Positions 42,613-54,500 of a DNA stretch of 64,000 nucleotides are shown one piece after another. Position numbers and translations under genes: made by a program. Source of the DNA: Hyperoplus lanceolatus (taxonomy: Eukaryota; Chordata; Actinopteri; Uranoscopiformes; Ammodytidae); contig CM049406.2 in assembly GCA_026929865.2 (NCBI GenBank), positions 27,803,501 through 27,867,500 on the forward strand, read 5' to 3'. Positions within the stretch are counted from its first letter, which is position 1, and each line of letters begins with the position of its first letter. A model generated the notes under the pieces. That model had not been told where the DNA came from. It searched no databases and saw nothing but the letters and a program-made list of their open reading frames with translations.

Positions 42613-43366
42613 TGCCTCGTTTCCACCGAGTAGAGCGGGTCGGATCGGAGCGATTCGGTCCGGGTAGTTTGGCTTTTCATTTGCCAAAAGTTGGGTAGGG
42701 TACGGTTTAAGCGCACCTAACCGCTCTGAGCCGCTCCAAATCTCAGTACTCCTCCGTAGGGGTACTAGCCGCCTGAAAGGGTGCCTAAAAGGCGGAGCTA
42801 CACACTGCCGTCATTTGATTGGTCGAAAGAAAAATTTCCGCCATGTGTAGTCATCTCGGCAAGGGTGAAGAGAGTTTTGGCGAAAATGTGAGCACAGCAC
42901 TGTTTATTGTGTGGTGTTTTTCCTCGTCATTAAATTAATCAGTTGGCTACACTGTGTCCCACTGCTACGATGTCACGAAGCTGCCGCAGCCAGCGCTGTT
43001 CGCTCACTGTCTCTATCAGTTGCACCGAGCCGTCTCTGTGCTCACAACAACACGGGGGGAATAAATAAAGAAGCGGCTGGTTTGACCAAGCAAAAACAAG
43101 AGACCGCTGGCTTGACCACAGTTGTTCCACAGCCCGATAGTTTGACCCACATTCTGGCGGCGGCTATCGCAGTCCAGCCTAAACCCCGCCCTACCAGTAA
43201 GGGTATGGTCATAAACCCCGCCCTACCAGTAAGGGTAGGGTCATAAACCCCGCCCTACCAGTAAGGGTAGGGTCGGCGGTGGAAACAACACCGAGATTCT
43301 TAAAAGCGAGCTGTCCCGCTCTGACCCGCTCCAATCCGACCCGCTCTACTCGGTGGAAACGAGGCA
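42613..43366. mobile_element. Harbinger-like MITE, copy 2 (inverted)
   Basis: Inverted ends TGCCTCGTTTCCACCGAGTA, with TAA on the left and TTA on the right. It is the reverse complement of the element at 4822-5915 and carries three CCGCCCTACCAGTAAGGGTA units (about 43187-43274). It lacks the internal duplication of copy 1, which explains its 754-bp length. Confidence 0.8.
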
Positions 43367-43763
43367 TTAGTCATTATCTCTTCATATTGAGGATTCCCTA
43401 CTTTTAATTCAATTCCATAAAAAAAAAAAAAACCCATACACTTCAGGTGTGCTTCGACTTTACAACCTCCCCTTATTGCACCAGAGCCGTGTCGACTTGA
43501 GTTCCGGTTTTCGGATATGAGCCTTAACAAACAAACACACACACACACACACACACACAAACACGCACGCACGCGCACGCACACGCACGCACACACGCTA
43601 TGCTTGTCCCCCCCCTAAAAGACAGGGGACAAAGTGGCTACAGCTGTAGCTCCACCACAAACATTATTATATCCAGATTTCTTAGAAAAGAGCACAACAC
43701 CAACTATAAAAAGGGGGTAAAATACATAGCTTGAAAAAAATAATGAAAAAAAATTAAAACATT

Positions 43764-43818
<55 letters not shown>

Positions 43819-45788
43819 CTACGTCCAGGTGTGTGTAGAGATGCCCCTAAAAAGCCAAGCATGTCAAATATCCAAAAGGATTTAGAAAAAAACCACCAAT
43901 CAAAATCTGTAGAATGTTCCTAAAAGCATCTTGAGAGATCTGGTAAACATAATGTAAATATAGCAGGACAGTGTTACAATGCTCTTTGGCCACATTTACA
44001 CAGATACAAAAATAACCCATATGGGACGGTTTGTCATCTTAGTACATCAATGCTTACTCTTTTTCTTTCCTCCTTTGAACTAAATCAATCAAAGTCATTG
44101 ATATGTGAACTTCATCATCAGCACATTTAAACCAAAACGTCACACAATCAATAAAATCCTAATTGTCAATTTTTTCTATTTCAATTAAAGATGTACAAAC
44201 AGGTACATTGGCATTAGAAACTGTGTGAGCTCCCACACTTACAAGGGGAAAACAAAAGACATTAGTGGAAGCAAGACCATTGAAATCTTTTTTTTTTTCA
44301 ACTGTGTAAAATAAGCCACAGTTCAAAAAATATAAAAATACTTGTATCAAGTTTGCTTTTTGGGAATCTGGCAGTGTCCAATCATTTCTCGTGTAATCAT
44401 AATTCTGCATTGGACTTTGGCTGTGTTGTTAACAATAAAAGCGGTAGAAATAAAAATTGCAACAGCAAGGCGTTAGGGAGGGAAACTAAGGAGGTCACAC
44501 TAAGCATATTAAAAACAGGTCATTTGAAGTTGAAACCTGACAAAGCTAGTGTATCTATCTTCATACACAAAGCCAGAGTAGAAGGCCCATTTGATGCATA
44601 ATGTATGCACTGACAACCCCCTGAAAACAACAAACCAAGAGCAACGCAGCATCATGTGCATTCAAACTAGTTTTGTATAGATATACACATGTAGAAATGT
44701 ACATAAACAGTTTTTTTATGGAGCAAGGAGTTGCCAATGCAGTGGCACTCTTAGGCTGCATGTCCCTGAGAACTGAATTGAAAGAGGTTTTCAAAAACTT
44801 CCAAGGACCGTGTGTGCGTGTGTTCAATCTCAAGTCTCTGTCTGCATATAAGCCCCCTATGCTGTCCCAAGCTTCCAAGGCAGCAGCCTCTGGTGAAAGG
44901 CTGGACATATATAAGGAGCTGAGCTTCTTACTCTACAGGTTTCCTTATACAAAGCTTAAGAGCTTAGAACTCAGATTCTGCATGATTTGCACACTGCAAT
45001 TTTTACCCTCTGTAAGATTCCATCTTTTGTTGTTTTCTTCCGGCCAACTCTTTGCTTTTTCTATTTCATGCATATATAATGAATTGAGTTACACTGGGGT
45101 TGATGAACCTAGTTTTCTGCTTGTGCAGTTTATTACGACTTGGCTTGGATGTTTGTAGCTCTGGCCATTGCATTGTACTCAGTAAGTGTCTGCTTATGTG
45201 TGTTTGTTTTCCCATATTGCAGCAGTCAGGCCATCAGTCTCACTGCTCTGCTAGGTCCAGGTGGGTGTTTACCACTTCAAAAAGCTGTCAACATACAAAA
45301 ATCATAAAACACCATGTGATGAGAAATCTGCCACGATCGTTTGGCGAGTGCAAATTAACATAGGCGATAGAATTAATTGCCAGTTAAAAAAATCATAAAA
45401 TGCAAGCTGTAATGAACCACAGCTCTGCTTATTCTACTCCCATTCAAGGAAATAGGCACTCGGTAAACACTGCACAAAATAGCTTTCATTTAGGAAAAAA
45501 AGAAACGAAGCTTTGGCTGCGTTCTAGGAAAGTACACTGGACTCTTATACACACCGGTCAGCACACTGTGGGCTCACACTGGCCACATACTGTAACGCTC
45601 AACAAGGTGACGTCACAAGGGGGAGGGGGAGGGGGGATGTAGAACTACAATAACCAGCTTTGCTAGGCTGCTATACCTCGACTCGACTCTGATCTCAAGT
45701 GAAGGGTTTAAAACGGCAGATTAAAAACTCCAAACACACACCTCTCTCTCTCTCTCTCCCCCTCTCTCTCACACACACACCCAGCTCA
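43367..45788 (-). other. xrn1: Downstream of xrn1, including its 3' UTR
   Basis: The xrn1 stop codon is at 45789-45791. CT/AC simple repeats lie in the proximal 3' UTR (about 45741-45781). The nearest canonical poly(A) hexamer on the minus strand is at 45134-45129, predicting a 3' UTR of about 0.65 kb; longer forms are possible. Microsatellites at 43535-43595 (CA) and 43771-43809 (GT) lie further out. No other gene seen. Confidence 0.5.
43771..43809 (+). repeat. (GT)n microsatellite
   Basis: A GT run of about 39 bp downstream of xrn1, with a separate CA-rich run at 43535-43595. Confidence 0.9.
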
Positions 45789-48465
45789 TTATTCAGAGAC
45801 TTTAGCTGCCTCAAAGTTGACGGCTAACTTTCTGTGCTTCCTCTTGGAGGCGGAGCCGGGGGTGTGGCCTGTCGACGGTGCGTTCTGTCGGGGGGGCGTG
45901 TGAGGGGCGGGCTCTGTTGTCGTGGAGACGGCATCGGCCGGGCCGGCGCTAGTGTGTTGGTGAGGTCGCTCCACTCTGCCACTGCTCTGGCCTTCACTCC
46001 TAACGGCAGCCTGTGATTGGCCAGAGGGCTGGCTGGGGCTCCTCTGCGATTGGTTCCTGGACACGGTGTGGGCGGCGCTGTAAAACTCTCGACCGTCCTG
46101 GTTCTTCTTGTTGGCCGAGACACGCTTTTTAGTCACCTGTTAAGGGTATATGAAAAAAATAAAACTTATGGTGACTATGGCATTACTATAAAGGCAACCT
46201 ATGATGCTCATTTTATGGTTCAAAATTTTCAAAAAGTTTCTGCTAGAAACTGTTTTCTTTGCGTAATGTCCTAAAAAAAACCTTTATTTATATCATATAT
46301 TATATATAACTGCCGGATTTAATCCAACTGGCAGTTAGAGTCAGGGGTATCTATCTGGGGGTGTGCTTATTATACGTGGAGGTATAGCCAACTTTAGTTA
46401 GGTTGGTAATGACCTAATAAGGGGAGAGAAATCTGACTGGGGGTTTTTTGAACGCAGGTTTTCAGAAAGGTGGAGAAAATTAGAAAAGGTTTTTTCTCAT
46501 ACTTTAGGACTCTCTAGTCACGACGGGACCAATATTAATGTTAAACCATAACAAAGAGCATTATGCATTATCGGTGACCTTTAAAATCAATAGAAATAAA
46601 AGCAAAAAAGGCAACTAAATAAGAAATACAGCTAAATACTTCAACACATATCGGTTGCCTCTGTTGGCGCATGTTTGTTTACCTGTAATGGGACAAACTG
46701 GTTGTGTGAGCCGATGGGTGGGTTTGGTGCGTGCTGCGGGCGCACGGCACCGGGGAAGGTTCCTGCTGCTCCAAAGAAGGGCTGGTTGTGGTTGTGGTTG
46801 TGGTTGTGGTTGTGGTGAGGAGGCAGAGGCATCCCCCACATAGGGGCCGGACCGAAACCCTGGGGGGGCATCAGCAAGCCACCTGCAAGGAGAAAGAGCA
46901 TACTCATGACATAACCGCACGTATTAGACTCGGGCATTTATTTTATGTGGCTCTTTAGCTCAATTGAGTTAAAAGTTAGAAAAATATTGACAGATTTAAA
47001 CTTTGAAACTCATAAAGCAAAACGTTATTAAAACACAAACGAAGACATCTTTGCTTTGGTCGTTATTCTTGAAGTGCATATAATAAAATGAAAAGGAACA
47101 ACAACCTCCTTTTATTTTTCTCTCCAGGGGATCAAATACTCTTCCATACTTTTGAGAAAAAAAACTCAAAAATAACAAAAGACTTTCATTGAAACCTTGG
47201 ACAAGTTGTGGACTTTACATTGACCCTATACCCGAACCCTATTGGAGGGGAAATGCCAACAAATAATAACCACTGGTGGAATTGTTGATGTGAGGAATCC
47301 TGTTGACAATTAGTCAAGAGATACAGCGGAAGGGGGGTAGAGAGACTGACCTTGCTGGTTGAACATGGGGGCCATGCCTCCCATGGCCGGGGGTCTGATC
47401 TGAGCCATTCCTGGGAAGAGAGGAGGAGGGAGGGGGAAGCCTGATCCCACTGAATTCTAGAGACAAGCAGGGGAACATAGGCAGAGGAGAGTTACGCTGC
47501 TGTGTGGAAAGCTATTTTTTTCACACCAATACATAAAGGTAATATTTGAGTAAGTGTACCAGTCTTTGGAGGGCAAAGAAGGCCGCTTTCTCCTTGGCTT
47601 CATTTTCTGACTGGCACTGTGGACCGTGAACCATCAGGCCATTGGACAGCTTCACCTGGCACACTACACCCTGTGGAGACAGAGGACAGGGTTAGTAGTG
47701 TTAAGGCCAGGACACACAGACACTGACATATGTTAAGCCATGCAGGTAAATACAGGGGGAAAATTCAAAGTTTTCTGCTGATTTCTTTTTAGACGTGACA
47801 TTCAAAAAGCCAGGGGCTGTGTTTACCTGTCTGTTGCGTATGAAGCTAGAGTCGGGCGGTGGCATACCCAGCGCCACACACACACAGGCCAGCTCTGACA
47901 CCTTGCTGTTCATCATGGCAGCGCCCGACAGCCCGGGAGGAGCCAGCGCCGCCCCGTCACCGTGAGGCGCGTTCATGTTGGCTGCTGGAAGGACAGAAAA
48001 CAGGAGGAGAGAGAGTTGAGCAGAAACCCACCCTGCTTTCCAAAATCGCATAGTCTTTCTTTTTTTCTATTCAACATACATACATACATCTGACCATAAA
48101 AAGAATCTAGTTAGGATGCAGTAGGCATACACTAGGGACATACTTTTACTTATTTATTTCATCATAACATTGCACCTTGATCTTGCCTCTTGCTTTTATA
48201 TCAGTCGCATCCCTGTTTGTTTTCATATAGAGGCTCCCGTCGATGTGACGTCCGGCGCACACTGTGAGTCAGAATCGCCCAAATAGCATGCGGTTTTCAA
48301 CACTAAAAATCTCGGCCGGATGTAGTAGACATCTGGGTATTTCTAAGCATACTAAATCTAGCCAGAAGAATCGGGACATCCTTGATCTTTATTTCTACCA
48401 TAATAAATAGTAGATAGTATGGGTATTGGAACGTAGCCAAAATAGCAGAATTTATATTTGTATAC

Positions 48466-48501
<36 letters not shown>

Positions 48502-51500
48502 GTACAACCACATTTCCAAATGTATTGGACATGTGATTGTATTGAATTAGCCTGTCGAGTGAAGGAGTTCTGTACCTAGTTTCTTGGAGGATCTTCTCCT
48601 GTTCTGCTGCTGGCCACCGCTGTTAGCCATCTCCTGGGGGGAGGCGGGACTTCCTGTTCCAGGGCTGTCAATCTTCAGCATCTCCTTCAGCATCATGGTT
48701 CCCTTCTACAACCACAGACAAGACACAAAGCACGAACATGTTCGAAGACTTCGAGGAACTAAAATGGGCTTTGTTCGGTTATTGTGGACAACGGGCTCAC
48801 ATTGTCACCGTGCTGCTATGTAGGAGCAAATAATCCAATTACCGCCGATAACATAATCATTTTTCAATGTTATCAAAGCCGATAATGTAGTAAGATGCCA
48901 TTAACGATACGATTCTGGATAAATAATATAGAATTTTTTTTTTTCTTCAAATACCCAAATACTACAGGTCCTTCTCATATAATTAGCATATTGTGATAAA
49001 GTTCAATATTTTCTGTAATGTACTGATAAACATTAGACTTTCATATATGTTAGATTCATTACACACAACTGAAGTAGTTCAAGCCTTTTATTGTTTTAAT
49101 ATTGATGATTTTGGCAAAAAAGTAAAGAAAAACCAAAAATCACTCTCTCAAAAAATTAGCATATTTAATCCGACCAACAAAAGAAAAGTGTTTTTAATAC
49201 AAAAAAGTCAACCTTCAAATAACTATGTTCAGTTATGCACACTTGGTCGGGAATCCTTTCACAGAAATGACTGCTTCAATGCGGCGTGGCATGGAGGCAA
49301 TCAGCCTGTGGCACTGCTGAGGTGTTATGGATGCCCAGGATGCTTCGATAGTGGCCTTAAGCTCATCCACAGTGTTGGGTCTGGTGTCTCTCAACTTCCT
49401 CTTCACAATATCCCACATAATCTCTATGGGGTTCAGGTCAGGAGAGTTGGCAGGCCAATTGAGCACAGTAATACCATGGTCAGTAAACCATTTACCAGTG
49501 GTTTTGGCACTGTGAGCAGGTGCCAGGTCTTGTTGAAAAATGAAATCTTCATCTCAATAAAGCTTTTCAGCAGATGGAAGCATGAAGTGCTCCAAAATCT
49601 CCTGATAGCTAGCTGCATTGACCCTGCCTTTGATAAAACACAGTGGACCAACACCAGCAGCTGACATGGCACCCCAGACCATCACTGACTGTGGGTACTT
49701 GACACTGGACTTCAGGCATTTTGGCATTTCCTTCTCCCCAGTCTTCCTCCAGACTCTGGCACCTTGATTTCCGAATGACATGCAAAATTTGCTTTCATCC
49801 GAAAAAAGTACTTTGGACCACTGAGCAACAGTCCAGTGCTGCTTCTCTGTAGCCCAGGTCTGGCGCTTCTGCCGCTGTTTCTGGTTCAAAAGTGGCTTGA
49901 CCTGGGGAATGCGGCACCTGTAGCCCATTTCCTGCACACGCCTGTGCACGGTGGCTCTGGATGTTTCTACTCCAGACTCAGTCCACTGCTTCCGCAGGTC
50001 CCCCAAGGTCTGGAATCGGCCCTTCTCCACAATCCTCCTCAGGGTCCGGTCACCTCTTCTGGTTGTGCAGCGTTTTCTGCCACACTTTTTCCTTCCCACA
50101 GACTTCCCACTGAGGTGCCTTGATACAGCACTCTGGGAACAGCCTATTCGCTCAGAAATTTCTTTCTGTGTCTTACCCTCTTGCTTGAGGGTGTCAATGA
50201 TGGCCTTCTGGACAGCAGTCAGGTCGGCAGTCTTACCCATGATTGCGGTTTTGAGTAATGAACCAGGCTGGGAGTTTTTAAAAGCCTCAGGAATCTTTTG
50301 CAGGTGTTTAGAGTTAATTAGTTGATTCAGATGATTAGGTTAAGAGCTCGTTTAAAGTACCTTTTCATGATATGCTAATTTTTTGAGATAGGAATTTGGG
50401 GTTTTCATGAGCTGTATGCCAAAATCATCAGTATTAAAACAACAAAAGACCTGAAATATTTCAGTTGGTGTGCAATGAATCTAAAATATATGAAAGTTCA
50501 ATTATTATCATTACATTATGGAAAATAATCAATAATCAATCACAATATGCTAATTTTTTGAGAAGGACCTGTATTACCTTATTGGTTAATGTTATTGGTT
50601 GATGTAATAAAATAAGGTATTATAGCATTGGCAAAAAGTGATGGAAATTTTATAAAAATTTTAGGCAAGTTTCTCCATTACCGTATATATATATTATTGG
50701 CCGTTATGAGGCTACCGACCGTTATGACATTATTGGCTGCTACAGGCACTGTGTACACAGGTTAATTCAACACCTCTGCCTCTGACACTCACCATGGCGA
50801 ATGACTGTGGAGACAGCGGGCCGTCCGATTGGCTGGCGGGGGCTTGTGCGGGAGCAGGAGGCGGGGGCGTCTGCTGGTTGCCTGTGGAGATCTTCAGGCT
50901 GGCTATCAGGTCCTCAAACTCAGTCGTAGCCTAAGGGAGAAGCAATAGGTTAAGAGATGGAAGAGAGTTAGTTTACACTGTGGACCCATTCAAAAACAAT
51001 ATTCTAACAATTCAGTGTGTTCTAAAAAATAAAAATAATTATTATTATTGTCGGACACTGCAGCAGCAGCAGCAGCTTAAAGATGCACATGAAGCCAGAT
51101 AAGTCATTTAGGGCCCACTCACACTAGTGCCGTTGGCCTGTTCCGTGCTGCAGGAAGATTCAGCACGATTCCCCCCCTCCCCACTGCCCCCCGCAGGCCC
51201 GTGCTCACACTGCTTGTGGCCTGGGCACGATTGCACCTTGCCAACGTCACCGTGCACGTTTAGGATTTGGAGCGTAGTCTACTTGTAGGCTATTCGACTG
51301 TTTGTGAATATTTTCATCCGGCCAAATTTGCATCATATATTCCACTTCCACATTAGAGCAACGAGAATCCTTAAGCTATTGTTTCTTGACGTAATAGGTT
51401 GCGGTGGACAGTCTCATATGTGTGCAGCACGCTGTTTATTATTAATATAACGGCCCGTCATCAGACCGTACCGGATGGTTTTATACACATCGATCGCTCC

Positions 51501-54500
51501 ATCAAATCCAAGTCAGAACTTTTTGTATGGGCGGAGATCGTTTTTTTTAGTGTCTTTATAAAGTTTCTTGTTAAACCTTAGTGTAGGCTAGGCCTACTGT
51601 TTCCTTATCACCGGGCCGCGGAGTCCCGTTGTGTCTTGTTTTGTGTTCGTCTCCACCGCCATGCGTAAAGGCAGTATTATGACAGCTGACGGGAGGAAAA
51701 AGAAAAAAAATCATCTGACGAATGTGAGTAAACACGAAAACCTTTTTGCTGTGCTTTCTGCGCTCACCTATTTAGCTCTCTCCCTCTTTTATTAGCCCAC
51801 ACCTAGGCCTACACACACGTTAATTCTCACACATTTTATGTAGCTACAAGTCCAAGTGGTGGGCAATTCTGGTGCCGACTAGTAAGGCAGCGGGCGTTAA
51901 AGGACTATGCGCATCCTTAATAAATTCACGTCAGGAACTCCGCCTGTGCGCTTGCTTGTGCGCGTGTCATCTCATTAGCATCTGTATTTTGGCCACGGCA
52001 CACCTCTCCCAGGTGTGCCGTGGCCAAGGGGCTGTTCCGTGCTGGAATACGGATGGCGTGGTCACACTAGCCAAACGTTCTAGACTTTAGTATGCTAATG
52101 AGCTTTGGCACGGGGCCGTGGCCCTAGTGTGAGTGGCCCCTCAATTAAGATATAGAAATTGTGTGTGTGTGTACGTGTGTACCTTATTGGCTGTGTTCTG
52201 TGCGGGGAACAGGGTGTGGGCGTCTTCATTCTTCTTCAACAGTCTGATGCCACCAACTGGGGTCTGCTAAAGAAAGACACACAACCCAACATGATTCTAG
52301 CCACACATCCATGCATGGAGCAAAGCACACACTTACATTAAAAGCAAATGTCAGCAACCAAAATCACACTGAAAAAACACACACACACACACAAATATAC
52401 ATAAACCATCCATGATTCGCTGGTGGGTTCATTTCCAGTAAAAGATCCTACAATTGCCAACAACAGCACATCAGGCTGCCTCAGTGGGAGCATATCAAGT
52501 AACTTCAATGGAATGCTAACAATGTGGTGCAACAGTATTCTGTGTATATTTGTGTAAAGCTGCTGATAAATATTCTTCCACACAAGCAGCTCAAGTTCAT
52601 GAAGCTTTTAATTCTGCTGCTGAGTATAAAAACTCTCAGCCTCGTCCTGCTCTCGACATGCTGCACTGTTTAGCTGCTGGGTTAGCGAGCTGCGCGTCTG
52701 TCCTTACTGCTGTGTCTGACTGCTGGCTCGTCCCCTGTTGGGAAGGTTCTTCCTAGAATCGGAAACACACAAGTTCTTACTTATTATCTTTAAACACACT
52801 AACAGTTTTTTGTAATCTTTATTGGTGGAACATCTACCAACAAAAATGTTGAAAAACTCAGTATAACTTCTTGTCAAAGCTACTGGCTGTATTCGTCTGC
52901 TAATGCCTCACACAACCGTACTTTGCACATAACTGTTACCCAAAGAAAGTTATTTGCCTTTACAGTAAACCTTCCCTGTAGCAGAATCCTGTGCTATTTC
53001 ATTTTCTTTTCATTTAACTTTTATGTATACTCAGGAGATCAGCCTTATTTCAGCTTAAAAAAGGTAAATAATGCTCGGTATTGTTAGACTGGGGTCTGTT
53101 TCACAAGGTTTTGCCATTCCTACTTACAAGCAGAAATCACAAAATGGTGGCAGCATTAGGTTTTTGCAAATGATTGTTGCAAACAAACGCACTAGATTTG
53201 ATCAATACAGTACGTCAAAATGAACACGAGGATAAGGATCCTTTGTAGAAACTGGAAACCGGAACAAAAGATGATCTGAAAACTAATTTGTAACTTAATG
53301 TTTGTTCACTAAATTAAAAAGGAGAAGTAAGTGATATGGTCCTTTTAAGCTAACTTCCTGTCAGTGACTGCAGTTAGCAGTCCCCTCCCTCGTCCCTACA
53401 TCACTACCTCATGAACACACAGCCGTCTTGGTCAGATAGTGCCGTGATGGAGAGCAGCGGGTCATCGTTCACGGGCACAGAGACCCGCCTCTTTATAGCG
53501 CCCTGTCTCCTGATAAAACGAGCGGGATACTCCAAATTTTATCTAGCAATTACTACAAAGCTGAATGACTGGGAGACCTGCGTTATGAACTGCGCATTAC
53601 TGTTTAAGTGATTGCTGTATGAATATGGAGTGATTTGACACGTATATTAAGAAAAGAACATCACTTACTTCTCCTTTAATAATGACAAAAGCCCTCAAAC
53701 CGACAGACTTACATTATTTTGCCAGTGAGCGGGAGGTTGTTGAGGAGGGCTGGTGTCCTGCAGAGTCTGCCAGACATTACCGTACTCGTCTTTTCCCTGG
53801 ATGAAGGAGGAGAGACACGGTAAAGAGGCCTATATAAGTGATGGTTAGGGGGTTAGGGTTAGGGGTTAAAAGGGTCTAGACACAGTACGTTACCTTGGCC
53901 TGTTGTTTGTGGTTGAGACCTTTGGAGGGAGAGCTCCTGTTGCCCTGGGAGGCTGCCTTCACCGGGCCCTGTTTGCTGTTGTGCTGCAGACGAGGAGTGG
54001 AGAGGTGGAACGGAGAAAGAGAGAAAGAGTTTGCATTGGAAGATTTAGATTCAAAAACTTTACTGTCCATCTAACGGTAGAGCAAACCTGTCTAGTGCAG
54101 AATGACAGAAGCGTTTCTCCAGGGCAGTAACATTTCACTGTAACTGATATGAAAACAATACGACTGAGTATCAGGGCCACGTTGAGAAAAAAGAATTACA
54201 AGACCAAAGTTGGCGAGTATGAAGTAGTTTGAGACTGTGCTATTTCAAAGAAGAAATATCTTCGTTTTCCCTGCATTGAAATGGTTACAGATAATAGGTT
54301 CGCCTGGATTATTTAGTTCTCGTAAACATATAACTTTATTCTCGTAATTTTATAATCATTTTTCCTCCGTTTAGCTCTAATATTACCTCATAAAACAGTA
54401 AAAAAATTGTTAAAACATTTTTGTATTAAATGTTTTAAAAGGCATACATAAAAAAGGCATAAATATATATTTAAAAAAAGAAGAAGAAAAAAAAAGGCAG

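Noticed and set aside
44673-45158. 161-codon open frame downstream of xrn1 on the plus strand
   Set aside because: No recognisable domain, antisense to the xrn1 3' UTR region, and no splice or poly(A) context to support a gene.
45834-46274. Plus-strand open frames over the last xrn1 exon
   Set aside because: Antisense shadows of the GC-rich xrn1 C-terminal coding sequence.
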